42,048 nt of DNA, from NCBI GenBank assembly GCA_035934555.1, contig DASYXT010000070.1, positions 1 through 42,048 on the forward strand, written 5' to 3'. Each line of letters opens with the position of its first letter. Positions within the stretch are counted from its first letter, which is position 1. Under the pieces are notes generated by a model that saw only the letters and a list, made by a program, of their open reading frames with translations, was not told the origin of the DNA and did no database searches. Position numbers and translations under genes: made by a program. This document shows positions 7,732 to 16,871 of this stretch, piece by piece. The DNA is from DASYXT01 sp035934555 (GTDB lineage: Bacteria; Verrucomicrobiota; Verrucomicrobiia; Limisphaerales; UBA8199).

Positions 7732-8022
7732 GTGAAGCAGGATGACACAGGTTCGTTTATTGTGCTGGAAGGACAATGCGCCGGTCCGCGGGTTTGCCCG
7801 TTGAGCTGCGTGCGCGCCGGGACCACCGTGTGCATCAAACAGCTCTCGACCGCGCCCGAGCTTTCCGACCGGCTGCGGGAGCTGGGTTTCTGTGAGGAGC
7901 AGCAGATCAAGCTGCTGACGAGCGATTCTTCGTTCATCTGCCAGGTTTGCAACGCCCGTTTGGGCATCAGCAGGAAATTGGCCGATGCGATCCTGGTCGA
8001 AGCGCCCGCGGTGGCAGGATAG
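7732..8022 (+). CDS. Cysteine-rich FeoA-like protein
   Basis: A 96-residue protein. The GTG at 7732 is taken as start, with AGG about ten bases upstream; an in-frame TTG at 7696 would add 12 residues. The second half has the FeoA (SH3-like) pattern: 'APELSDRLRELGF' followed by a strand, then 'ISRKLADAILVEA'. Unlike the next gene it carries seven cysteines (about residues 16, 22, 26, 34, 54, 71, 74), some in short-spaced pairs such as ICQVC. This suggests metal or redox sensing, which is inference. It ends 3 bases before feoA, so the two and feoB form one operon. Confidence 0.7.
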   Translation: MKQDDTGSFIVLEGQCAGPRVCPLSCVRAGTTVCIKQLSTAPELSDRLRELGFCEEQQIKLLTSDSSFICQVCNARLGISRKLADAILVEAPAVAG

Positions 8023-8025
8023 ATT

Positions 8026-8268
8026 ATGCCCGCACTGCTGCAACCGCTCACCGCGGTAGCGATTGGCCAGAGCGCCACAGTCGCCGAAATCAATGTGCCG
8101 CCGGCCAGCCGGCCGCGGCTCATGGAAATGGGCCTGCTGGTGGGCACGCCCGTTGAACTGGTTCGCTTCGCGCCCTTGGGCGACCCCGTCGAGATCAAAA
8201 TCCGCGGTTACAATCTGACGTTGCGCAAGCAGGAGGCCGAGCAAATTCTCGTTCGGCCCATTTCCTAG
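8026..8268 (+). CDS. feoA: Ferrous iron transport protein A
   Basis: An 80-residue single-domain FeoA protein. The typical core is present: 'RLMEMGLLVGTPVELV' (about residues 31-46), then a strand with 'DPVEIKIRGYNLTLR' and a final 'EAEQILV'. FeoA is a small cytoplasmic SH3-like protein that works with the FeoB permease and is thought to influence its GTPase activity. It sits between the cysteine-rich FeoA-like gene and feoB, 12 bases before the latter, which is the usual feo order. No Fur-box-like palindrome was recognised upstream. Confidence 0.93.
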   Translation: MPALLQPLTAVAIGQSATVAEINVPPASRPRLMEMGLLVGTPVELVRFAPLGDPVEIKIRGYNLTLRKQEAEQILVRPIS

Positions 8269-8280
8269 GACGACGGCCCA

Positions 8281-10719
8281 ATGAGTTCCGCGTCCTCCAG
8301 CCCGCCAGGGCAGCCCACGCTGCCCGGTGACCCTGTCTTTTCGGAGCCGCTGCCCACGACGCCGCCGGCAGCCAAGGCCAATTCCACCGCGACCGTTTCG
8401 CGCGATGTTCCCCCACGCCAAGCCGCCCCACGCTACATCGTTCTGACCGGCAACCCGAATTGCGGCAAGACGACTGTTTTTAACGCGCTGACCGGCTTGC
8501 GGGCAAAAGTGGGCAATTACGCCGGAGTGACTGTTGAGCGGAAAGAAGGGCGGCTGGGCTGGGCCCCGCCTCAGTTTAACGCCCGCGCGTTGGACCTTCC
8601 CGGCACCTATAGCCTCAGCCCGCAATCACTGGATGAGCAAATCTCACGCGACGTGTTGCTGCACCGCTTGCCGGAGCTGCCGGCGCCCGCGCTGGTGGTT
8701 ATAGTGGTGGATGCCTCAAACCTGCAGCGGAATCTCTATTACGCGACGCAAGTCATCGAGCTGGCCTACCCCACGATCCTGGCTTTGAACATGGTCGATG
8801 TCGCCGAGAGCAACGGCCACTCGATCGCTGTCGAAAAGCTCACGGCAGAGTTAGGCGTGCCGGTGGTGCCGCTGGTTGCCAGTGAAGGCAGAGGCATTGC
8901 TGAGCTGCGCCAGGCGATCATCGCTGCGCTGGAAGACGCCGACCGACGGCGGGCGGATGCCAAGAGCGAACCGGCTCCGAAGGCCCGCTCGTTTTGCGAG
9001 TTCCCGGCTCCATTGGCCGCCGAGCTGGCAAAGTTAACTGAGCTGCTGGTCTCCCCGGCACGACCAGAGTCGCGCGCGCGCGTCGAAGCCCTCTTGCTGC
9101 TCAGCAATGAAAACGCCGTCACGTCCAGTTCAGGGCATTTGTCCGCCGCAATAATCCCCGCAGTGAAAGCCGGCCGGCAAAGGCTGGACCAGGCGGGTAT
9201 CGACTGGCGCGGCGGCCCCATCGAAGGTCGTTACGCGTGTGTGTCCGCCATTCAACGGGCTGTCACGACCGAGTTGGCGCCCCCCGGGGAGACCTTCAGC
9301 GATAAACTCGACCGCGTGCTGACGCACAAAGTTTGGGGAACGCTGATCTTTGTCGCCGTGATGCTGGTGATGTTCCAAAGCATCTTCCGCTTCGCGCACA
9401 TCCCAATGGATGCGCTCCAAGGGGGCGTCGATTGGCTGGGCACGGCAGTCGGCCGTTTGATCCCGCCGGGAGATCTGAACAGCTTGCTGGTGGACGGCGT
9501 GATTGCGGGTGTGGGCGCGGTGATCGTGTTCCTGCCGCAAATTTTGTTGCTGTTTTTGTTCATCGGTTTCCTCGAAGACACCGGCTACATGGCGCGAGCC
9601 GCATTCCTGATGGACCGGCTGATGAGCAAAGTCGGCCTGCACGGAAAGAGTTTTATTCCGATGCTCAGCTCCTTTGCGTGCGCTATCCCGGGCATCATGG
9701 CGACGCGCACGATCGAGAGCCCAAAAGACCGCCTGGTGACGATTCTGGTGGCCCCGCTGATGAGCTGTTCGGCGCGGCTGCCTGTTTATACGCTGCTGAT
9801 CGCCGCGTGCGTCCCGAACCTGACGGTGCTGGGCTTTCTAAAGTTATCCGGCCTGACGATGTTGGCGATGTACTTGCTGGGAATCGTGGTGGCCCTGCTG
9901 ATGGCCTGGCTGTTCAAAAAGACCCTGCTGCGGGGCGAGCCGCCCCTGCTGGTGATGGAACTGCCGCCGTACAAGATGCCGTTGCTGCGGGTGGTGCTGC
10001 GGCATATGTGGGATCGCTCGAAGTTATTTTTGCGCCGGGCTGGAACGGTCATTCTGGGCATAAATATTCTGCTGTGGTTCCTTGCCACCTATCCGCATAA
10101 CCAGTCGATTGAAACGCAATATGCGGCCAAGCGCTCGGCGTTGCGCGTCCAGTTTGAACCAGCAAACTCACGCGTGCCTCAGCCACAACCGACGCTTCCG
10201 ATACCCCGTCAGGCAGCCGCGTTTGGCTCGGAGCAGGCCCATGCCGCGTACCAGGCGCAGCTCGCGGCCCTGGATAACGAGGAAGCCGGAGCGAAATTGC
10301 GCGAAAGTTTTGCCGGGCACCTGGGCCGTTTGATCGAGCCGGTCATCGCGCCGCTAGGATTCGACTGGAAAATGGGGATTGGCATTGTCTCTTCGTTTGC
10401 CGCGCGTGAGGTGTTCGTCAGCACCATGGCCACGGTGAACGGCCTGGGCTCCGCCGATCACCACGACTCCACCAGCCTGGTCAAAACCTTGCAATCCCAG
10501 CTTCGCCCGGACGGGACGCCGGTTTATACAGCGCTAACGGGGCTGACGCTGATGGTATTCTATGTCTTTGCGTTGCAATGTGTCAGCACGGTGGCGGTTG
10601 TCCGCCGGGAAACGAATTCCTGGAAATGGCCCTTTTTCCAGTGGCTGTATATGGGTTTGCTGGCGTGGGGTCTGGCGTTTCTGACGTTGCACGCCGGCCA
10701 TTGGCTGGGCTGGAGGTGA
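8281..10719 (+). CDS. feoB: Ferrous iron transporter FeoB
   Basis: An 812-residue protein of the usual FeoB size. After an unusual Pro/Ser-rich N-terminal extension of about 50 residues, the G domain shows GNPNCGKTT (57-65), the GVTVE switch, DLPGTYS, and NMVD for guanine recognition. The membrane part has the gate motifs, including 'FACAIPGIMATRTIE' and 'APLMSCSARLPVYTLL', and ends in several transmembrane helices. A hydrophilic insert of about 90 residues sits in the C-terminal half between membrane segments (around 10100-10330). FeoB imports Fe(II) across the inner membrane. A palindromic repeat begins about 10 bases after the stop. Confidence 0.96.
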   Translation: MSSASSSPPGQPTLPGDPVFSEPLPTTPPAAKANSTATVSRDVPPRQAAPRYIVLTGNPNCGKTTVFNALTGLRAKVGNYAGVTVERKEGRLGWAPPQFNARALDLPGTYSLSPQSLDEQISRDVLLHRLPELPAPALVVIVVDASNLQRNLYYATQVIELAYPTILALNMVDVAESNGHSIAVEKLTAELGVPVVPLVASEGRGIAELRQAIIAALEDADRRRADAKSEPAPKARSFCEFPAPLAAELAKLTELLVSPARPESRARVEALLLLSNENAVTSSSGHLSAAIIPAVKAGRQRLDQAGIDWRGGPIEGRYACVSAIQRAVTTELAPPGETFSDKLDRVLTHKVWGTLIFVAVMLVMFQSIFRFAHIPMDALQGGVDWLGTAVGRLIPPGDLNSLLVDGVIAGVGAVIVFLPQILLLFLFIGFLEDTGYMARAAFLMDRLMSKVGLHGKSFIPMLSSFACAIPGIMATRTIESPKDRLVTILVAPLMSCSARLPVYTLLIAACVPNLTVLGFLKLSGLTMLAMYLLGIVVALLMAWLFKKTLLRGEPPLLVMELPPYKMPLLRVVLRHMWDRSKLFLRRAGTVILGINILLWFLATYPHNQSIETQYAAKRSALRVQFEPANSRVPQPQPTLPIPRQAAAFGSEQAHAAYQAQLAALDNEEAGAKLRESFAGHLGRLIEPVIAPLGFDWKMGIGIVSSFAAREVFVSTMATVNGLGSADHHDSTSLVKTLQSQLRPDGTPVYTALTGLTLMVFYVFALQCVSTVAVVRRETNSWKWPFFQWLYMGLLAWGLAFLTLHAGHWLGWR

Positions 10720-10727
10720 GAAAGCCG

Positions 10728-10905
10728 ACGGCGGACGTTACTCCGCAGCAGCCCGTAGCTATCGGCGCCGCGGAGCGCGGACTTGCCTCCCCCAGCAACG
10801 CCCAACGAACGCCCAGCCGGCTCCAACGCTCAGCAATACTTCCCACACCGCCTGCCTTCGAGGATGGCTGCGGACTAAAAGTCTGACTAAAAGTCCGCGC
10901 GCCGC
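10728..10905. repeat. Compound palindromic repeat block after feoB
   Basis: Copies of the GCGGAC family occur at 10731-10746 (GCGGACGTTACTCCGC, followed by AGCAGCC), at about 10769-10785 (GCGGAGCGCGGACTTGC) and, in the opposite orientation, at about 10869-10903 (GCGGACTAAAAGTC then GACTAAAAGTCCGCGCGCCGC). The block fills most of the 274 bases between feoB and the pseudopilin gene. Confidence 0.65.
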
Positions 10906-10993
10906 ATGAATATGGGGTATTTTTCCGCTTGCGTTCCCAGCAAAGGTAAAGTTATATTTTCAACAAGAGCTTGCGGAGTCGGAAATCGGTATC

Positions 10994-11770
10994 ATGAACT
11001 CAGGGCTGTCGGTCCGCCGCCGGGGTTTCACGCTCGTGGAACTCCTTGCCGTGATTGCGACTATTGCCATCCTGGCCGCGCTGCTCATGCCGATCCTCAG
11101 CAAGGCCACGATTAAGGCACAACGCACTGCCTGTTTTTCCAACCTGCGTCAGCTCGGGCTGGCTTGGACGATGTACTTCCACGATAACAGCGGCCTGTTG
11201 GCGGAGTCCTACCCGCTTAATAACCCTTACGTTTGGGTACAGGGTAATATGACAATTCCCGGTGAGGCGGAAAATGCCAACCTCATCCGCCAGGGCAAAC
11301 TTTATCCCTACAACCAGAACGTCTCGATTTACCATTGCCCGAACGACCAAGGGGTCCGCGTCGGCATCCAAACTCTTAAGACGGTGCGCAGCTATTCCAT
11401 GAATTGCTTCATGGGCGCGCGCGACCCGGATACTGGCTTGATCCCAGCCTCTGCCGGCAATTACACCGTGTTTGGGAAGGACTCCGAGTTGCGCCATCCG
11501 TCAGAGCTGTGGGTGATGCTCGATGAGGATGAGCGGAGCATCAATGACGGTTTCTTCGTAACCGACCCGACCGGGACGACGTGGTTGGATTTTCCGGCCA
11601 TTTCGGAGCACCGCCATGACTACAGTTTTCCGATCAACTTCGCTGACGGCCATGCAGAAGTTTGGCGGCACCAGGACTCCAGAACTTTCCACCTCAGCGC
11701 GACGCGCACCACGCAATTGGGCAACGAAGACCTGGCCCGCCTGGCTCAAGCTTCGACCTCGCAAAAGTAG
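10994..11770 (+). CDS. Prepilin-type N-terminal cleavage/methylation domain protein (pseudopilin-like)
   Basis: A 258-residue protein. The N-terminus RRRGFTLVELLAVIA is a type IV prepilin / type II pseudopilin signal; cleavage is expected after the Gly before FTLVE, with Glu at +5. One hydrophobic helix follows. The remainder is a periplasmic domain with 'YSMNCFMG', 'DEDERSINDGFF' and a C-terminal 'FADGHAEVWRH' block. Many verrucomicrobial and planctomycete genomes encode large families of such orphan proteins. Role (fibre subunit or secretion accessory) unknown. It stands alone between repeat blocks. A paralogue of similar layout lies at 40698-41630. Confidence 0.85.
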   Translation: MNSGLSVRRRGFTLVELLAVIATIAILAALLMPILSKATIKAQRTACFSNLRQLGLAWTMYFHDNSGLLAESYPLNNPYVWVQGNMTIPGEAENANLIRQGKLYPYNQNVSIYHCPNDQGVRVGIQTLKTVRSYSMNCFMGARDPDTGLIPASAGNYTVFGKDSELRHPSELWVMLDEDERSINDGFFVTDPTGTTWLDFPAISEHRHDYSFPINFADGHAEVWRHQDSRTFHLSATRTTQLGNEDLARLAQASTSQK

Positions 11771-11780
11771 CAGCGACTAC

Positions 11781-11808
11781 GGAGCGCGGGCCTTAGTCCA
11801 CCGCAACG
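11781..11808. repeat. Degenerate copy of the palindromic repeat
   Basis: GGAGCGCGGGCCTTAGTCCACCGC matches the repeat at 7485-7505 with a few changes, which break the perfect palindrome. It lies 10 bases after the pseudopilin stop. Confidence 0.6.
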
Positions 11809-11919
11809 CCGGAATGCGTGAGAGTGTGTTGCAAGGCTTGGCCACGCCCACCTCCCGACTCGACCCGTGTATGGACTATGTCCGCGCTTTGTTCCGACCT
11901 TACATTGCGGCCGGCCGCT

Positions 11920-13260
11920 TTAGTGGTAACCCCACCCGAACCGTTCGGTGATCGGCCAGTACACAAAGAAAGCTTTACCGATGACGTATTGCTCCGGGAA
12001 ATTACCCCAATAACGCGAGTCCAGGCTGTTCATGGTATTGTCGCCCATAACGAACACGTGCCCGGGTTCGATTTGGTATTGCCGACCGTCCGCCAGGTTC
12101 CCAATCATCGCATGGCCAAAATAACGGTTTTCCCGGTAAGGGATGACCTGCTGCCGGGTCGGTGCGCCATCAAACGAGTATAAATTTTCGAAATGCGGAG
12201 TCGAAGCGGTGATTTCCTTGCCGTTAACGACGAGGTTACCGACCGGCATCGGCTGCCCGGAACGCGTGTTCGGGGCGTTAGTCACGAGATGGTCCTCGTG
12301 GAGGGCAATCGTTTCATTCGGCAGCCCCACCAGTCGCTTAATGTAAAATTGGTCGCCGGGGATGTTCCAACGCATCCGTTCATCCTCGGGTATGCCCTTC
12401 GTCTCAAAGACGACAATCTCGCCTCGTTTCGGCGGCCTGAAGTTATAGGTCAACCGGTCCACAAACAGATGATCGCCCGCCGTCACTTTCAGTCTCAGAA
12501 TATCCTGTCCCTTTTTAAAATCCTGCCCGAGTTCGATGCCGGCGCGTTGGCGCAGGGTTTGCTCTCCATAATCAGGCGGAAACCAAATCGTATAGGTTTG
12601 CCCGCCGACGACCACCGATTGCCACAGGTTGATGATGCGCAAACCGAAAGGCGGGTCCACCGCCGTCAACGGCCCGTCGGCAGCCGCGACCTTGTGCAAG
12701 TATGAAGCCCCGGCGAACCAGTCGCGCGCGGCAGCGAGGCCGGAAGGGAATTTGTAATTAGGCTGATCGATCAGGTTGGAAGAGGTGACACCGTAAAGCG
12801 TCGGTTGCATCGAGCCGGTGGGAATCTTAAACGGCTGAAGAAAAAAGGTCCGAATGCCCATCGCCACCGTGAGGGCAACCAGCAACACCTCAAAATTCTC
12901 GCGCCACGCCGCGTTGGGATACGGCTTTAGCCATTTGTTGGCCGCGCTTTCGAGATTCTCCATTTCCTTTGCCACAGCAGCTTTGTCCCATGGGCCGGTC
13001 AGCGCGGCCCGAAGCTGGACGGCGGCCTTTTGCAACGCATCGAGCGCCTGCGGCGCCAAAATGTCTCGCTGATGATTAATCAGCTTTTGCACGTGCTTCT
13101 GCATCGCCGTGGCGTGCCGCGCGGTCTTGTAAATAAACCAACGCCAGAACAGCGTTGCCGCGCCGCCGCCTGGTTTAGCGGAGGGGGTGGACGTGGGTGC
13201 GGAGGCATCCGGCGCGGTCTTGGGTGACTTGGGAGCGCGTTTGGAATCAATCTTCGCCAT
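11920..13260 (-). CDS. lepB: Signal peptidase I with long N-terminal extension and insertion
   Basis: A 446-residue protein with ATG at 13260; a TTG three codons upstream is less likely. About 120 Lys/Ala-rich residues precede the membrane segment. The catalytic Ser is in PTGSMQPTL (Ser150). The GDHLFVDR box and the Lys-containing FYIKRLVGLP (Lys308) follow, then the terminal GDNTMNSLDSRYWG box. The enzyme cleaves signal peptides of exported proteins at the periplasmic face. Bacterial versions are commonly 200-350 residues; here about 110 extra residues separate the Ser box from the next conserved box. It follows lepA on the same strand (33-base gap), the common lepA-lepB pairing. Confidence 0.93.
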   Translation of the reverse strand: MAKIDSKRAPKSPKTAPDASAPTSTPSAKPGGGAATLFWRWFIYKTARHATAMQKHVQKLINHQRDILAPQALDALQKAAVQLRAALTGPWDKAAVAKEMENLESAANKWLKPYPNAAWRENFEVLLVALTVAMGIRTFFLQPFKIPTGSMQPTLYGVTSSNLIDQPNYKFPSGLAAARDWFAGASYLHKVAAADGPLTAVDPPFGLRIINLWQSVVVGGQTYTIWFPPDYGEQTLRQRAGIELGQDFKKGQDILRLKVTAGDHLFVDRLTYNFRPPKRGEIVVFETKGIPEDERMRWNIPGDQFYIKRLVGLPNETIALHEDHLVTNAPNTRSGQPMPVGNLVVNGKEITASTPHFENLYSFDGAPTRQQVIPYRENRYFGHAMIGNLADGRQYQIEPGHVFVMGDNTMNSLDSRYWGNFPEQYVIGKAFFVYWPITERFGWGYH

Positions 13261-13293
13261 GATAAACAAAAGGTGAACTTAAAAAATTACGGC

Positions 13294-15117
13294 TCAAGCT
13301 TTCAAGACTTCAATGAAGGCCTCCTGGGGGATATTGACTGACCCAAAGGACTTCATGCGTTTCTTGCCTTCTTTTTGTTTCTCGAGGAGTTTGCGTTTGC
13401 GGCTGATATCGCCGCCATAGCATTTGGCGGTGACGTCTTTGCGCAACGCGCTAACGGTCTCGCGCGCGATGATCTTTCCGCCGATGGCGGCCTGAATCGC
13501 CACCGCGTACTGCTGACGGGGAATCACTTCCTTGAGCTTGGCCGATAGCGCCCGGCCGCGGCTTTCGGCTTTATCACGATGCACGATGCAGGAGAACGCG
13601 TCCACCGATTCGTTGTTGACCAGCGTATCGAGCTTCACCATGTCGGAGGCCTGGTAACCCGCGTGTTCATAATCCATGGAACCGTAGCCGCGCGTGAGGC
13701 TTTTGATGCGGTCGTGGAAATCGATGAGGATTTCGTTCAACGGCAGCAGGCTGGTGAGCATCACCCGCCGCGAGTCAATGGTCTCGGTATGATCCACCGC
13801 GCCGCGCTTCTCGGAAATCAGCGCCATCATGTCGCCAATATACTCGTTGGGACAGATGATAAAGGCGTTGACCATCGGCTCCTCGATTTTCTCGATGTAA
13901 TTCGGCTCGGGCAGGAACGCCGGGTTATCCACTTGCTTGCATACCCCATCGGTCATTGTGACACGATAGATGACGCTCGGATAGGTCGCGATGATGTCCA
14001 TCCCGTATTCGCGCCGGAGCCGTTCCTGCACAATTTCCAGGTGCAGCAATCCCAGAAAGCCGCAACGGAACCCGAATCCCAGCGCCACGCTGGTTTCAGC
14101 CTGGAAAACAAACGCCGAATCGTTCAACTGCAGCTTGGCGAGGTTGGCTTTCAGGTGCTCATAATCGGCGGTGTTGATGGGATAAATCCCGCTGAACACC
14201 ATCGGATGAATCTCCTTGAACCCGGGCAGGGCGGGCGCCGGGTGCCGCGCGTCGGTGATCGTGTCGCCCATTTTGACTTCCTGGGGGCTCTTGATATTTG
14301 CCGTGATGTAGCCCGTCTCGCCCTCCTGCAGTCTCTCCCGCACGTACGGTTTGGGATTGAAGCTGCCGACTTCCTTTACCTCGACGCTCTTGCCCGAGTG
14401 GAGCAATTTGACCGCCATCCCGGGTTTCAATTCCCCGTTAAAGACCCGGACGTGATTGACGACGCCTTTGTAAGTATCGAAATAGGAATCGAACACCAGT
14501 GCCTGCAGCGTTGCCGCGCCCGTTCCCTTCGGCGGCGGAATGCGGTCCACAATCGCCTCGAGGATTTCGTCAATGCCAATGCCTTCCTTGGCGCTGGCGA
14601 GAATCGCTGAATCGCCGGGGATAGCCAGGATGTCCTCCAACTGCTGCTTGGTGCCGGGAACATTGGCGTGGGGGAGATCAATCTTGTTGATGATCGGAAT
14701 GATCGCCAGGTTTTGCTTCATCGCCAGGTGGACATTGGCGACGGTTTGCGCCTCGACCCCTTGGGCGGCGTCGATAATCAGCAACGCCCCTTCGCACGCG
14801 CTGAGGCTTCGCGAGACCTCGTAAGAAAAGTCCACGTGCCCGGGAGTGTCGATCAAGTTCAATTCGAAGGTTTCGCCGCGCTTGGCCTGATAAAGCATTG
14901 TGACCGGGTGCGCTTTGATGGTGATGCCGCGCTCTTTCTCGAGGTCCATCGAATCCAGCAACTGGTCCTCCATTTCGCGCGTCGAAATCGTGCCGGTACG
15001 GTGAAGCAGCCGATCCGAAAGCGTCGTCTTCCCATGGTCAATATGGGCGATAATGCTGAAATTTCTGATATGCGCTGCGTCCATCGTCAAGAGTGGCGAA
15101 AACGGGGCGGTGGACAC
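13294..15117 (-). CDS. lepA: Elongation factor 4 (LepA)
   Basis: A 607-residue translational GTPase. G1 is AHIDHGKTT (24-32), G3 is DTPGH and G4 is NKID; the C-terminus has the LepA-specific Lys/Arg-rich 'CYGGDISRKRKLL' region. LepA acts on stalled or mistranslocated ribosomes. The start is taken as GTG at 15117 because GAGGAG lies 7 bases upstream (15125-15130). The ATG at 15084, which would give the more usual short N-terminus, has no ribosome-binding site. It precedes lepB in the same direction. Confidence 0.96.
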   Translation of the reverse strand: MSTAPFSPLLTMDAAHIRNFSIIAHIDHGKTTLSDRLLHRTGTISTREMEDQLLDSMDLEKERGITIKAHPVTMLYQAKRGETFELNLIDTPGHVDFSYEVSRSLSACEGALLIIDAAQGVEAQTVANVHLAMKQNLAIIPIINKIDLPHANVPGTKQQLEDILAIPGDSAILASAKEGIGIDEILEAIVDRIPPPKGTGAATLQALVFDSYFDTYKGVVNHVRVFNGELKPGMAVKLLHSGKSVEVKEVGSFNPKPYVRERLQEGETGYITANIKSPQEVKMGDTITDARHPAPALPGFKEIHPMVFSGIYPINTADYEHLKANLAKLQLNDSAFVFQAETSVALGFGFRCGFLGLLHLEIVQERLRREYGMDIIATYPSVIYRVTMTDGVCKQVDNPAFLPEPNYIEKIEEPMVNAFIICPNEYIGDMMALISEKRGAVDHTETIDSRRVMLTSLLPLNEILIDFHDRIKSLTRGYGSMDYEHAGYQASDMVKLDTLVNNESVDAFSCIVHRDKAESRGRALSAKLKEVIPRQQYAVAIQAAIGGKIIARETVSALRKDVTAKCYGGDISRKRKLLEKQKEGKKRMKSFGSVNIPQEAFIEVLKA

Positions 15118-15130
15118 AGAAACGCTCCTC
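15115..15130 (-). promoter_or_regulatory. Ribosome-binding site deciding the GTG start of lepA
   Basis: On the minus strand GAGGAG (15130-15125) is separated by 7 bases from GTG (15117-15115). No comparable site precedes the downstream ATG at 15084. Confidence 0.7.
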
Positions 15131-15153
15131 GCAAGTTAGGGATCACCAAGCTT

Positions 15154-15175
15154 GCGCAGAGCAGGAGCTCTGCGC
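15154..15175. repeat. Perfect hairpin between the bactofilin-RDD gene and lepA
   Basis: GCGCAGAGC (15154-15162) and GCTCTGCGC (15167-15175) form a 9-bp stem with a four-base loop. It has no T-run on either side, so it is not a standard intrinsic terminator. It may attenuate read-through or be a remnant of a repeat. Confidence 0.5.
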
Positions 15176-15255
15176 TCCGTTTCCGTTCCGTTGTCACCCG
15201 TTACCGAGACCGTTGTTGCCAAAACATACGGTATTTCCGGGGGAAGAAAAGGAAA

Positions 15256-16866
15256 TTACACCAGGGGCGCGGCTTTAGGCAGGCGGAGCACCAGGGTGCC
15301 GGCGATCTTATCATGCCACCCCTGTTTTTCAGGATCCCACGTGATCCAGAGAATTCCCAGGAAGAGGATCATAATCGAGAACGCTCCGGCCAAAGCCCGT
15401 ACCAGCGCCGTCAGAAAGGTCACGGGTTGCCCATCCGTGCGAACCACTTTTAACCCCAACACGATGCCCCCGATGGTCGTCGCCTTCCAGGCCCACATTC
15501 CGGCAAAATACGCCAGGGCCACCAGGAAACCTAAAGGAGGGCCGCCCACCAACGCCCCAAGAATGCTCACCAGTACAAGGTCGAGAAATCCCGCGCCCAT
15601 GCGTTCCCAAAAGCCGGCTTTCGGGTGAGCAAGCACCTCAGGCATGACGGGCGGTGTTGCAGGGAGGGCCGTGGTAGCGACGCCGCCGCCGCCGAACCCG
15701 AAACCTGACTGTGTGCTCTCGGGCTCTGGACCTGGCGTCATCCCCTGCCCCGCGGCGGATACGGCCATTGGCCTTGGAATTGGCGGGGCCGGGGCAGGTG
15801 CCTTTTGCGGCAGCTCCTTTTTCAAGCCGCCAAAGCCAGCCGTAACCGCAGCTCCCAGACCCCACACCGCGGTGATGGAAAAGGTTAACAGCCCCGCAAC
15901 CGGGATCATGTAGAGCAACGTGATAATGATTGTGCCGAGTAAAAACGCGAGCAACCGGTTCTGCAGCCCGTTACTACCGAAATGGCTGCCGAGCCGCAGC
16001 CCAAACCATTCCAGCAGCGCCACTTTCCCAATGATGGCGCCCAGGAACACAGCCGCCAGGACAAATGGTACCACGACAACACCAATGCCGGTCGCGGCCA
16101 GGATGACTACGACCAGCGGCACCAGAAGCTTGCTTAACAGGCCGAGCAGGAATGTGCTCGCTGGGCGCCGGGTCAACTCACCGACACACGCCGCAACCGG
16201 CTGCGGGAACAGCGCCGCAATCAGCAGGTAAATCAGAAAGACGACACCCGCAATGGCCCATACCCAGCCCACTTGCGGCGCCAGCGGACGCAACTTCAGG
16301 AAACATTGCAGGAACCACTGCTTCACCCAGTTGGGAAAATCCACTGTGACCGGTTCCCCTCCCAGTTTTGCGCTTGGCGCATATTCGACTTTCCCTCCCA
16401 CGGCGACGGCTTGACCGCCTACGGAGGCGCCGGGGCCGATATGCACGTTGCCCATAACTGCGACCGCGTTTTCGGCGACATCTCCCTCCACGTCCAAATC
16501 GCCAAACACAGCCACCGCCGCCCGCGTTTTGCCTTTGACCGTCGCGTGGCCGCCAATCACGACCACGGCTTCGGCCGTGTCGCCTGCCTTTAATTCCACA
16601 TCATGACCGACCGAAACCAACGGCCCGGGCCGACGATGCATCCAGGGGCGAGAGGGTTCCGAATCAGCCGCGGCAACGGAGTTGGTATCAGGCGCCTCGG
16701 CCTGCATCGCGGCGGGCTCGGTATTGGTCGCCACCGACACTGCCGGCTGGCCTGGTTCTGAACTGGTCGAAAGCTGCGCTTGCAGCCCGACTTGGAAATA
16801 GAGTCCACCGGCTAAAACGAGGCCTGCCCAAATCACGTGCTTGGTAAGGTAGTTAGGTGATTTCAT
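15256..16866 (-). CDS. Exported bactofilin-like / RDD-domain membrane protein
   Basis: A 536-residue protein starting at ATG 16866, 5 bases after the previous gene. An N-terminal hydrophobic segment (about 9-28) is followed by a low-complexity linker. Residues about 85-175 are beta-helix-like repeats ('VVVIGGHATVKG', 'VAVFGDLDVEG', 'VAVMGNVHIGPG'), as in polymer-forming (bactofilin) domains. Several membrane segments come next, then a Pro/Gly linker. A C-terminal RDD domain (about 405-536) holds the typical 'IGGIVLGLKVV' segment. It is the last gene of the ECF sigma operon. Cell-envelope scaffolding or stress sensing is plausible but inferred. Confidence 0.75.
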   Translation of the reverse strand: MKSPNYLTKHVIWAGLVLAGGLYFQVGLQAQLSTSSEPGQPAVSVATNTEPAAMQAEAPDTNSVAAADSEPSRPWMHRRPGPLVSVGHDVELKAGDTAEAVVVIGGHATVKGKTRAAVAVFGDLDVEGDVAENAVAVMGNVHIGPGASVGGQAVAVGGKVEYAPSAKLGGEPVTVDFPNWVKQWFLQCFLKLRPLAPQVGWVWAIAGVVFLIYLLIAALFPQPVAACVGELTRRPASTFLLGLLSKLLVPLVVVILAATGIGVVVVPFVLAAVFLGAIIGKVALLEWFGLRLGSHFGSNGLQNRLLAFLLGTIIITLLYMIPVAGLLTFSITAVWGLGAAVTAGFGGLKKELPQKAPAPAPPIPRPMAVSAAGQGMTPGPEPESTQSGFGFGGGGVATTALPATPPVMPEVLAHPKAGFWERMGAGFLDLVLVSILGALVGGPPLGFLVALAYFAGMWAWKATTIGGIVLGLKVVRTDGQPVTFLTALVRALAGAFSIMILFLGILWITWDPEKQGWHDKIAGTLVLRLPKAAPLV

Positions 16867-16871
16867 AAAAT

